The notes under the pieces: model-generated | Told to the model about the DNA's origin: nothing | Database searches by the model: none | What the model saw: only the letters and a program-made list of their open reading frames with translations | Source of the DNA: DATJYV01 sp035499415 | GTDB taxonomy: Bacteria > Bacteroidota > Ignavibacteria > UBA10030 | DNA length: 8,356 nt | Direction: 5' to 3' | NCBI GenBank assembly: GCA_035499415.1 | Contig: DATJYV010000187.1 | Coordinates: forward strand, 1 to 8,356 | Part shown: piece by piece, positions 1-5,804 of the stretch | Numbering within the stretch: position 1 is the first letter of the stretch | Layout of the letters: each line of letters opens with the position of its first letter | Program-made: the position numbers and the translations under genes

Positions 1-2
1 CC

Positions 3-641
3 GGAATCGTGAGTCTCGATGATTACACCGACTCCGGTCTCCCGGTCGAGATGACTTCATTCAACGCAACATCGAGCGGTCTGAGCGCCCAGCTCAACTG
101 GTTGACGGTGACGGAGAAGAATAACGAAGGGTTCGAGGTGCAGCGGTCGGCGGTCAGCGGTCAACTGTCAGCGAACAGCCAAACGCCAACAGCTGGTAGC
201 TGGACGAAGGTCGGCTTCGTTCCGGGGGCTGGAACATCGACCTCCGCGAAGCAGTACAATTATGTTGACAAGAATGTCCCGGCGGGGACGTATGCGTATC
301 GTCTCAAACAGATCGACCGCGACGGGACGTTCGCGTATTCGTCCGTCGTGAACGTCGAAGTGGGTCTGGCCCCGAAGGTCTTTTCTCTCTCGCAGAATTA
401 TCCAAACCCTTTTAATCCGACAACGAGTATCGAGTTCACAGTTCCGAGTGATGGAAGGGCTTCGTTGAAAGTGTTCGATATTCTCGGACGCGAAGTCGCA
501 ACCCTTGTCGATGGCGAGGTGAAGGCGGGCGTGTTACAGCAGGCGACGTTCGATGCATCGAAGATGTCATCGGGGATCTACTTCGCGCGGCTGCAGTTTG
601 GCGGGAAGCAGTTGATGAAGAAGATGGTGTTGATGAAATAG
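3..641 (+). CDS. C-terminal part of a secreted protein with a type IX secretion sorting domain (5' partial)
   Basis: The reading frame is open to the left edge (Gly-Ile-Val precede the GTG at 9), so this is the end of a larger gene and not a gene starting at 9. Numbering from the GTG codon, residues 11-118 resemble the beta-sandwich that often precedes the sorting domain in Bacteroidota secreted proteins (LPVEMTSF, then LNWLTVTEKNNEGFEVQRS, then YRLKQIDRDGTFAYS). Residues 124-210 are a type A T9SS C-terminal domain, with YPNPFNP at 131-137, VFDILGREVATLVDG in the middle and a terminal KKMVLMK strand. In this family the domain guides export across the outer membrane and is usually removed at the surface. 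The catalytic or binding part lies upstream, so the function is unknown. The loop after VQRS is lengthened by a 63-base heptamer repeat (144-206). No T9SS machinery gene is in the window. Confidence 0.9.
   Translation, partial: GIVSLDDYTDSGLPVEMTSFNATSSGLSAQLNWLTVTEKNNEGFEVQRSAVSGQLSANSQTPTAGSWTKVGFVPGAGTSTSAKQYNYVDKNVPAGTYAYRLKQIDRDGTFAYSSVVNVEVGLAPKVFSLSQNYPNPFNPTTSIEFTVPSDGRASLKVFDILGREVATLVDGEVKAGVLQQATFDASKMSSGIYFARLQFGGKQLMKKMVLMK
144..206 (+). repeat. Degenerate heptanucleotide tandem repeat inside the coding sequence
   Basis: Nine consecutive 7-base units can be read, each starting with C: CGGTCGG, CGGTCAG, CGGTCAA, CTGTCAG, CGAACAG, CCAAACG, CCAACAG, CTGGTAG, CTGGACG. The first four are close to CGGTCAR; the later ones have drifted. 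The block is 63 bases, so it keeps frame and encodes 21 residues (RSAVSGQLSANSQ and onwards), low in complexity and rich in Ser, Ala, Gln and Thr. The period is seen directly; that the block was inserted is inferred. Confidence 0.65.
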
Positions 642-651
642 GTTTCGCGCG

Positions 652-679
652 GTAGAGTCGGACGGCCGTCCGACTCTAC
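652..679. repeat. Perfect 28-bp palindrome downstream of the secreted protein gene
   Basis: The left arm GTAGAGTCGGACGG (652-665) and right arm CCGTCCGACTCTAC (666-679) are exact reverse complements with no spacer. It begins 10 bases after the stop codon at 639-641. The bases that follow on the + strand are A-rich, not T-rich, so it is not a canonical intrinsic terminator for the gene upstream. It could still protect the mRNA 3' end, act as a cruciform or protein-binding site, or be a dispersed palindromic repeat. Confidence 0.85.
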
Positions 680-711
680 AAAAGGTGAAAACTGACGTAA
701 CGAGATATTTC

Positions 712-756
712 AGATTGCTTCGAGCCGACCGAGAAGAGTCGGCTCTCGCAATGACA
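712..756. repeat. Palindromic element of the AGATTGCTTCG / CTCGCAATGACA type
   Basis: The element starts AGATTGCTTCG (712-722) and ends CTCGCAATGACA (745-756). Its centre holds an 8-bp stem, GAGCCGAC (722-729) with GTCGGCTC (738-745), around an 8-base loop. From memory, dispersed repeats with these two flanks are common in intergenic regions of many unrelated bacterial genomes. The hairpin is seen directly; membership in that repeat class is recalled and was not searched. Confidence 0.6.
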
Positions 757-798
757 GGCGGCTGTGTTCCGCTTCCTGCATCACCCCTGTTCACAGAG

Positions 799-850
799 CC
801 CGAAACTCGGCCAGAGGCTGATGGGCCTTCGACCCAAAGTTCGGGGTGAC
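799..850. repeat. Long-armed hairpin ending in TCGGGGTGAC, probably related to the dispersed hairpin family
   Basis: CCCGAA (799-804) pairs with TTCGGG (840-845); allowing one bulged A, CT and AG extend the stem inward. The 3' side, TCGGGGTGAC (841-850), is identical to 5141-5150 in the hairpin after the superoxide dismutase gene. Here the interior is much longer (35 bases) than in the short copies. It may be a diverged or composite member of the same family. Confidence 0.5.
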
Positions 851-864
851 GGTTGCTTGATAAT

Positions 865-938
865 ACGACGCGACCCACAGCCCTCCCATCTCGCTCCTCC
901 CGCTCCGTTCCTCTCATCCCCCTCTGTTGTCGCGTCGT
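865..938. repeat. Inverted repeat enclosing a pyrimidine-rich tract upstream of the TonB-dependent receptor
   Basis: ACGACGCGAC (865-874) is the exact reverse complement of GTCGCGTCGT (929-938). Inside these, ACAG (877-880) and CTGT (924-927) can extend the stem across a small asymmetric bulge. The interior, 881-925, has 40 pyrimidines in 45 bases on the + strand. If the receptor promoter lies upstream, this would be a structured leader; it could equally be a DNA-level structure. The arms and the skew are seen directly; any role is unknown. Confidence 0.5.
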
Positions 939-1140
939 TGGCTCCGCGTCCACTTTTTAACACAAATCTCTCTACATTTCTGTCCATCCGGGCAAACGCA
1001 ACTTGTTCCATCTCTATCGATTCCGGAAAATGTGCGTGATGAAGGGTCTGGTGATAATGTTTCACTCTGAAAGCTCGTCGATTCGTGGCGCGATCCTTGC
1101 TCGTGCTCCGGCGTCGGCCGCCAGGCTTCTGCTCAAATCA

Positions 1141-3462
1141 ATGAGATTGAGATCCCTTCTACTCCTCCCTCTGTTTGCAGTCTCATGCCCACGCGACTCG
1201 ACCGCACAGCCGTCCCACATCATCAGCGGCACTGTCCGCGATGCCGAGACGGGTGAGGTGCTCATCGGCGCGGCCGTGATCGCCCGGGACCTCGGAAGCG
1301 TCGGAATCGCAACAAACGCCTACGGCTTCTACTCGCTCACGGTTCCCGACGGATCGCACGTGATTGCCATCCAGTCGGTGGGATACCGGACACAGACCGA
1401 CACACTCCTGCTCGACAAAGACATCACCCTGAACATCAACCTCACCCCTCAACCGATCAGGGAATCCGATGTTGTCGTCACGAAGGAGCGCTCGAACACG
1501 AATGTCACCTCGACCGAGATGAGCGCCAATCGTCTCGAAGTGCACGAAATTCAGGAGATCCCCGTTCTTCTGGGGGAAAAAGACATTCTGAAGACGATCC
1601 AACTGCTTCCGGGGATTGAAGGGGCGGGAGAGGGCAGCACGGGATTTTACGCGCGCGGCGGAGGGATCGACCAGAATCTCATCCTCCTCGACGAAGCAAC
1701 GGTCTACAATTCGTCCCACCTCCTCGGGTTTCTTTCCGTCTTCAACTCCGACGCGATCAAGGACGTGAAGGTGATGACCGGCGGAATCCCTGCCGAGTAC
1801 GGCGGCCGGCTTTCATCCGTGCTCGACATCCGCACGAACGACGGAAACATGAAGCAGTTCGACGGGTCGGGGGGCATCGGGCTTCTGGATTCACGCCTGA
1901 CGTTCGGCGGACCGATCGTGCGGGACGAAGGATCCTTCAATGTCTCCGCGCGGCGGACGTATGCCGACCTGTTCCTCAAACTCTCGCGCGACACGGCTCT
2001 CAACCGCGCAAGTCTCTACTTCTACGACCTGAACGCGAAGGCCAATTACACGCTGGACGACCGCGACCGCGTCTACGCGTCCGGATATTTCGGGCGCGAC
2101 AACTTCGGCTATCCGGACCTCTTCGGCTTCAACTGGGGGAACGCGACCGCCACGCTCCGCTGGAACCACCTCTTCAGCGACAACCTGTTCTCCAACACGT
2201 CGCTCATCTTCAGCAACTATTCGTACGGCAACGACGTCTCGTCGGGGACGAGCGAGTTTACGATCACGTCGGGGATTCGGGACGAGAGTTTCAAGACGGA
2301 TTTCGAGTATTTTGCGGGGCCGAAGAACAATCTGAAGTTCGGGCTCAACGTCATCTACCACACGTTCCTTCCGGGGACGGTCACCGCCACGTCGGGGACG
2401 GCGTTCAACGGGATTTCGATTCCCAACCGGTACGGCGGCGAGTACGCGGCATATATCGCGCACGAGACCGAAGTGGCGTCCGGCGTGATGCTCAATTACG
2501 GGCTCCGGTATTCGGTATTCCAACTCTACGGGCCCGGGGATGTCAAGACGTACGACGCAGACGGAAATGTGCTGACCACGGCATCCTACGGACCGGGAGA
2601 GATCATCAAAACCTATTCGGGGCTCGAGCCGCGCGTTTCGGCGAACTTCACGCTCGACGATGCAAGCGCGCTCAAGGCCTCGTACTCGCGGACGTCGCAG
2701 TACCTGCATCTTCTTTCCAACTCCGTCACGTCGAATCCCAGCGACCTCTGGGTGCCGAGCAGCAACAACGTGAAGCCGCAGTATGCGGACCAGGTTGCGG
2801 CCGGCTACTTCAGGAATTTCGGAGACGACGAGTATGAGTCTTCGTTGGAGCTCTACTACAAGAACATGCAGAATGTGATCGACTACAAAAACGGGGCGGA
2901 CCTCCAGCTGAACCCCGACGTCGAAGCGCTCCTGAGTTACGGCCGGGGATGGAGCTACGGGGCCGAGTTCCTTCTGCGGAAACGTTCCGGCCCGCTCAGC
3001 GGATGGGTCGGCTACACGCTTTCGAGAACCGACGAGCAATTTGCGGACATCAACAACGGGAATCCGTTTCCCGCACGCCAGGATCGGACGCATGACATAT
3101 CGATCGTCTCCATCTGGCAGTACGACCCGGTGTGGACTTTTTCGGCGACGTGGGTGTACAACACCGGGAACGCGGTCACGTTTCCGAGCGGGAACTATCT
3201 GCTCGAGAACGTCCGTCTCGTACCGTACTACACGGAACGAAACGGATATCGGATGCCCGCCTACCATCGGCTCGACCTCTCGGCGACGTGGACGCTCGGG
3301 CCGCATTCGAACCTGAACTTTTCGGTTTACAACGCCTACAACCGCCTGAACGCGTATTCGATATACTTCAGACGCGACCCGGACGACCCGAACAAAACGC
3401 AGGCAGTCCAAACGACGTTCTTCCCCATCATTCCGTCGGTGACGTACAATTTTACTTTTTGA
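1141..3462 (+). CDS. TonB-dependent receptor with N-terminal carboxypeptidase-regulatory-like domain
   Basis: This outer-membrane receptor should import a ligand using energy from TonB-ExbB-ExbD. ATG 1141 is chosen because it gives a good signal peptide (MRLRSLLLLPLFAVSC, then DSTAQ). The frame is open from 1003, but earlier starts add a tail with no signal character. There is no clear Shine-Dalgarno, as is usual in Bacteroidota. From this start (773 residues), a CarboxypepD_reg-like beta domain spans about 26-103 (SGTVRDAETGEVLIGAAV to LNINLTP). A TonB-box-like stretch, ESDVVVTKE, is at 108-116. The plug is about 125-232 (LPGIEGAGEGSTGFYARGG, IPAEYGGRLSSVLDIRT). The beta-barrel follows and ends in an aromatic residue (NFTF), as expected for BAM-assembled proteins. 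AVSC in the leader weakly resembles a lipobox. It is followed after 16 bases by a DUF4249 lipoprotein, its probable partner. The ligand cannot be told. Confidence 0.93.
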   Translation: MRLRSLLLLPLFAVSCPRDSTAQPSHIISGTVRDAETGEVLIGAAVIARDLGSVGIATNAYGFYSLTVPDGSHVIAIQSVGYRTQTDTLLLDKDITLNINLTPQPIRESDVVVTKERSNTNVTSTEMSANRLEVHEIQEIPVLLGEKDILKTIQLLPGIEGAGEGSTGFYARGGGIDQNLILLDEATVYNSSHLLGFLSVFNSDAIKDVKVMTGGIPAEYGGRLSSVLDIRTNDGNMKQFDGSGGIGLLDSRLTFGGPIVRDEGSFNVSARRTYADLFLKLSRDTALNRASLYFYDLNAKANYTLDDRDRVYASGYFGRDNFGYPDLFGFNWGNATATLRWNHLFSDNLFSNTSLIFSNYSYGNDVSSGTSEFTITSGIRDESFKTDFEYFAGPKNNLKFGLNVIYHTFLPGTVTATSGTAFNGISIPNRYGGEYAAYIAHETEVASGVMLNYGLRYSVFQLYGPGDVKTYDADGNVLTTASYGPGEIIKTYSGLEPRVSANFTLDDASALKASYSRTSQYLHLLSNSVTSNPSDLWVPSSNNVKPQYADQVAAGYFRNFGDDEYESSLELYYKNMQNVIDYKNGADLQLNPDVEALLSYGRGWSYGAEFLLRKRSGPLSGWVGYTLSRTDEQFADINNGNPFPARQDRTHDISIVSIWQYDPVWTFSATWVYNTGNAVTFPSGNYLLENVRLVPYYTERNGYRMPAYHRLDLSATWTLGPHSNLNFSVYNAYNRLNAYSIYFRRDPDDPNKTQAVQTTFFPIIPSVTYNFTF

Positions 3463-3478
3463 AGGATTGGACACAGGC

Positions 3479-4315
3479 ATGAAGCTCTCGTGTTGGATGG
3501 ATGATGGGATTGTCGGGATGATGCTCCTCCTCAGCGCGGCGACGATGGCGGGATGCCAGCAGGTTGTTTCGATCGACCTCAACAAGGCCAACCCGCACAT
3601 CGTGATCGAAGGAAATGTGACGGACCAGCAGGGGCCGTACGTCGTCAAGATCAGCAAGACGGGGAATTACTTCGAGCCGACGCTGAGCTTTCCGGCGGTC
3701 ACGGGTGCGGCGGTGGTCGTGACGGACGACGCGGGGCAGGCGGACACACTCCGCGAGACCGAAGCGGGGACCTACGAATCCACGACGCTCCGGGGGATCG
3801 CGGGGAGAACCTATGCGCTGACCGTCGTGGCGGAAGGAGAGACGTATCAAGCGAGCTCGTCGATGCCGGCGAAAGTTTTCATCGACACCCTCTATTCGGT
3901 CTATCGACCGTCCGGACGCGGAGGGTCGGGCTACGATATCTATATCACATTCAGGGATCCGCCCGAACCGGGGAACTACTATCGCCTGAACGCCACGTCG
4001 AGCCGGCCCATTCCCTCGGACTCGATCGACGGAGAGAGATACCGGCTGTACACGGACAAGCTGACGAACGGGAACGAGATGCAGGAGCGGATCAGGGCCG
4101 GGGACAATGTGCTTGTGGGTGACACGATCACGGTGGATTTGCTTGCGATCGACCAGGCGTCGTACGATTATTTCAACACACTCCGCGACATCCTGCAGTC
4201 GGACCAGGCCGCGACGTCGCTAGCTCCCGCCAATCCGAACAGCAACATCAGCAACGGCTCTCTCGGCTACTTTGCGGCCTATACCGTCGATACGCGGAAG
4301 ATCGTCATACGGTAG
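3479..4315 (+). CDS. DUF4249-family lipoprotein, partner of the TonB-dependent receptor
   Basis: This 278-residue protein has a lipoprotein signal: a hydrophobic stretch MMLLLSAATMAGC with the lipobox cysteine at residue 26. The N-region before it is odd, because MKLSCWMDDGIVG contains two aspartates, so the true start may be a later Met. A TTG at 3467 is in frame but sits directly against the purine-rich GAAGGA (3461-3466), which is better spaced for ATG 3479. The mature part begins with beta-rich segments (IVIEGNVTD, GPYVVKISKT). DUF4249 hallmarks are SMPAKVFIDTLYSVY (128-142), PGNYYRL (164-170), DTITVDLLAIDQASYDYF (215-232) and the C-terminal APANPNSNISNGSLGYFAAY (249-268). In Bacteroidota these proteins are commonly encoded right after a TonB-dependent receptor, as here. 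By analogy with SusD they may hand ligand to the receptor, but no ligand is established. Confidence 0.88.
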   Translation: MKLSCWMDDGIVGMMLLLSAATMAGCQQVVSIDLNKANPHIVIEGNVTDQQGPYVVKISKTGNYFEPTLSFPAVTGAAVVVTDDAGQADTLRETEAGTYESTTLRGIAGRTYALTVVAEGETYQASSSMPAKVFIDTLYSVYRPSGRGGSGYDIYITFRDPPEPGNYYRLNATSSRPIPSDSIDGERYRLYTDKLTNGNEMQERIRAGDNVLVGDTITVDLLAIDQASYDYFNTLRDILQSDQAATSLAPANPNSNISNGSLGYFAAYTVDTRKIVIR

Positions 4316-4345
4316 GTCGTTCATTCCCCGCAACAACAGACCTCT

Positions 4346-4361
4346 CCGACCATCAGGTCGG
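4346..4361 (+). repeat. Dispersed hairpin family, copy 1
   Basis: CCGACC (4346-4351), loop ATCA, GGTCGG (4356-4361), followed by TGTAACCC. It lies 30 bases after the DUF4249 stop. The stem is shifted inward compared with the other copies, but the prefix CTCCGACC and the tail are shared. There is no T-run after it, so it is not a typical intrinsic terminator. Confidence 0.65.
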
Positions 4362-4368
4362 TGTAACC

Positions 4369-4391
4369 CGGGAAAGGGAAAACTTTTCCCG
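4369..4391 (+). repeat. Purine/pyrimidine inverted repeat between two hairpin copies
   Basis: CGGGAAA (4369-4375) can pair with TTTCCCG (4385-4391). Alternatively GGGAAAA (4376-4382) pairs with TTTTCCC (4384-4390), leaving an unrealistically tight loop unless one pair opens. The two foldings exclude each other. The inverted repeats are visible in the sequence; a switching role would be speculation. Confidence 0.4.
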
Positions 4392-4402
4392 ATCAAGCTT
4401 GT

Positions 4403-4422
4403 CTCCGACCTTCAGCTCGGAG
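4403..4422 (+). repeat. Dispersed hairpin family, copy 2
   Basis: CTCCGA (4403-4408), loop CCTTCAGC, TCGGAG (4417-4422), then TAATCC. It shares 19 of 20 bases with the copy at 8298-8317; the only difference is in the loop. A further 5-bp stem, TCCGC (4426-4430) with GCGGA (4437-4441), follows at once. Together with copy 1 and the inverted repeat between them it makes a hairpin cluster upstream of the superoxide dismutase gene. Confidence 0.75.
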
Positions 4423-4505
4423 TAATCCGCGATTATGCGGAACTTCTGCTGCGATGGAATCGTTCGACTGTATGCGTAAACACTACATCATAGGAGAACA
4501 ACACC

Positions 4506-5111
4506 ATGCCATTCACATTACCCAGTCTGCCGTACGCGAGCGACGCGCTCGAGCCCTACATCGATAAGATGACGATGGAGATCCACCACGGGAAGCATCA
4601 TGGGGCCTACGTCGCCAATCTCCAGAAGGCCGTGGAAAATACGGAGTGGGCTGCCAAGTCGATCGAGGAAATCCTCGCGGGTATTTCGAAGGCCCCGGCT
4701 GCAATCAGGAACAACGGCGGAGGGCACTTCAACCATTCGCTTTTCTGGAAGTTGATGAAAAAGGGGGGCGGCGGAAAACCGACGGGCGACCTTGCCTCAG
4801 CGATCAATCGCGATTTTGGTTCATTCGAGAAATTCGAGGAACAGTTTGCCAACGCCGGAATGACCCGGTTCGGCTCGGGCTGGGCCTGGCTGGTCAAGCG
4901 TGACGGAAAGCTGGTCGTCGCATCCACGCCGAATCAGGACAATCCGCTGATGGATGTGGCTGAAACCCGTGGGACGCCGATTCTCGGCCTCGATGTGTGG
5001 GAACATGCCTACTATTTGAAATACCAGAATCGTCGAGCTGACTACATTGCGGCGTTCCGGAATCTGATCAATTGGGACGAGGTCACTTCCCGCTTTTCGA
5101 CTGCAAGATAA
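4506..5111 (+). CDS. sodA: Superoxide dismutase, iron/manganese family, Mn-type
   Basis: It converts superoxide to oxygen and hydrogen peroxide. It has 201 residues, normal for the family, with no signal peptide, so it is probably cytoplasmic. The metal ligands are all present: His27 (EIHHGKHH), His77 (GGGHFNHSLFW), Asp163 and His167 (DVWEHAYY). Second-sphere His31 and Tyr35 are also there. The outer-sphere glutamine sits at position 144 in TPNQDNPL with glycine in GGHFNH, the arrangement of Mn enzymes; Fe enzymes carry the glutamine near the second ligand. Mn or cambialistic use is therefore expected but not proven. A good Shine-Dalgarno, AGGAG at 4492-4496, lies 9 bases before the ATG. The gene stands apart from the DUF4249 gene by a 190-base gap with hairpins and is followed by a doxX-like gene 68 bases on. 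Confidence 0.95.
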   Translation: MPFTLPSLPYASDALEPYIDKMTMEIHHGKHHGAYVANLQKAVENTEWAAKSIEEILAGISKAPAAIRNNGGGHFNHSLFWKLMKKGGGGKPTGDLASAINRDFGSFEKFEEQFANAGMTRFGSGWAWLVKRDGKLVVASTPNQDNPLMDVAETRGTPILGLDVWEHAYYLKYQNRRADYIAAFRNLINWDEVTSRFSTAR

Positions 5112-5126
5112 GACACAAAAGAATGT

Positions 5127-5146
5127 CCCCGACCTTCACGTCGGGG
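5127..5146 (+). repeat. Dispersed hairpin family, copy 3
   Basis: CCCCGAC (5127-5133), loop CTTCAC, GTCGGGG (5140-5146), then TGACCC. This is the strongest stem of the family (7 GC-rich pairs), starting 15 bases after the superoxide dismutase stop and 34 bases before the doxX-like ATG. Compared with copies 2 and 4, a T-A pair is replaced by a C-G pair on both arms, so the stem is kept. No T-run follows; it may protect the upstream mRNA or reduce readthrough. Confidence 0.75.
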
Positions 5147-5179
5147 TGACCCGCCTTCTGGTCTGGAAAATACGCCTTC

Positions 5180-5611
5180 ATGAGCACTGGCCCAACGTGG
5201 GTTGATTGGTGGAAGGGAGCGGCGCCTCGCTTCCAGGCGCTCCTCCGAATGTTCGCCGCACTCGGGTTCATGCAGGCGGGGGCGGTGAAACTCTTTGCCT
5301 TCCCCGTCGGAATCCCGCCGCACGGATTGCCGGCTCCGTTCCTGTCGCAGGCCTGGATCGGCGGCTTTCTGGAAGTCTTCGGCGGTTTTTTTATTCTCGT
5401 GGGTTTTTGGACGCGGCCTGTTGCATTCATTCTCTCCGGCGAAATGGCGGTGGCATATTTTCAATTCCATTTTCCCCGGGGCCCCTGGCCGTCGGTCAAC
5501 GGAGGATTGGCGGCGCTGGTCTACTGTTTCGTCTGGTTGTATTTTTCTTCGGCGGGGGCGGGAGCGTGGTGCATCGATGAGGTGTTGCGGAGCCGCAAGC
5601 ACACGGGTTGA
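5180..5611 (+). CDS. DoxX-family integral membrane protein
   Basis: This is a small four-helix inner-membrane protein of 143 residues. Helices are predicted near 17-37, 57-77, 79-95 and 107-124. Family features are LLRMFAALGFMQAGAVKLF in the first helix, LEVFGGFFILVGFWTRP across the second, and SGEMAVAYFQFHFPRGPWP followed by NGGLAALVYCFVWLYFSSAG at the end. DoxX proteins are named after a subunit of the Acidianus thiosulfate:quinone oxidoreductase. Most bacterial members have no proven reaction; in Mycobacterium tuberculosis one is reported in a membrane complex with SodA and SseA. Its place directly behind a superoxide dismutase gene is therefore suggestive. There is no clear ribosome binding site before ATG 5180. 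An internal ATG at 5249 would remove part of the first helix and is less likely. Confidence 0.88.
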   Translation: MSTGPTWVDWWKGAAPRFQALLRMFAALGFMQAGAVKLFAFPVGIPPHGLPAPFLSQAWIGGFLEVFGGFFILVGFWTRPVAFILSGEMAVAYFQFHFPRGPWPSVNGGLAALVYCFVWLYFSSAGAGAWCIDEVLRSRKHTG

Positions 5612-5644
5612 CAAAACCATCTCGATAGCAACTCACGGCATCGG

Positions 5645-5728
5645 AGTTCAATCCTCAACCCTCAATCCTAAGTCCTCAGCCCTCAACCCTCAGCCATCAA
5701 TCCTCAGCCCTTAATCCTGAATCCTTTA
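5645..5728. repeat. Degenerate heptanucleotide tandem repeat, consensus YCCTCAR
   Basis: From 5652 to 5721 there are exactly ten 7-base units: TCCTCAA, CCCTCAA, TCCTAAG, TCCTCAG, CCCTCAA, CCCTCAG, CCATCAA, TCCTCAG, CCCTTAA, TCCTGAA. One weaker unit flanks each side (AGTTCAA and TCCTTTA). Most units differ from the consensus by zero or one base. It lies between the doxX-like gene and the RibD-C gene, just upstream of the candidate promoter. No ORF with coding character covers it. Confidence 0.9.
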
Positions 5729-5743
5729 CTTCGACCATTCATT

Positions 5744-5772
5744 TTGACATCATACGCAAGCCGATTTTTAAC
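5744..5772 (+). promoter_or_regulatory. Candidate sigma70-like promoter for the RibD-C family gene
   Basis: TTGACA (5744-5749) is a perfect -35 hexamer, followed after exactly 17 bases by TTTAAC (5767-5772), which matches four of six bases of TATAAT. A start near 5779 would give a leader of about 26 bases before ATG 5805. The caution is that the housekeeping sigma factor of Bacteroidota proper prefers a different motif (TTTG and TAnnTTTG). Confidence 0.4.
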
Positions 5773-5785
5773 GGGCCCGGCCGGA

Positions 5786-5791
5786 AAGGAG
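5786..5791 (+). promoter_or_regulatory. Shine-Dalgarno AAGGAG that bears on the start of the RibD-C family gene
   Basis: AAGGAG ends one base before the in-frame GTG at 5793, too close to serve it, and 13 bases before ATG 5805. The second spacing is somewhat long but workable, so ATG 5805 is preferred. Confidence 0.5.
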
Positions 5792-5804
5792 CGTGAAAGT
5801 CTTT

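Noticed and set aside
954..980. Possible Bacteroidota-type promoter (T-run, then TACATTTC)
   Set aside because: TACATTTC misses the final G of TAnnTTTG and the upstream element is only about 15 bases away instead of 19-21. It is too weak to list.
567..1065. Minus- and plus-strand frames of 90 to 130 codons in the gap before the receptor gene
   Set aside because: They run through the palindromic repeats and the pyrimidine tract and show no protein-like composition.
3467..3481. TTG start for the DUF4249 gene
   Set aside because: The only purine-rich site, GAAGGA, directly abuts the TTG, leaving no spacing. ATG 3479 is better placed.
1891..3657. A 588-codon open frame on the minus strand opposite the TonB-dependent receptor
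   Set aside because: Its translation is Arg/Val-rich with no recognisable domain, and it lies opposite a gene with clear family motifs. It is a GC-driven shadow frame.
5127..5146. Intrinsic terminator for the superoxide dismutase gene
   Set aside because: The stem is strong but it is followed by TGACCC and not by a T-run. It also belongs to a dispersed family, so it is listed as a repeat.
5645..5728. CRISPR array
   Set aside because: The units are 7 bases with no spacers, so this is a tandem repeat and not a CRISPR.
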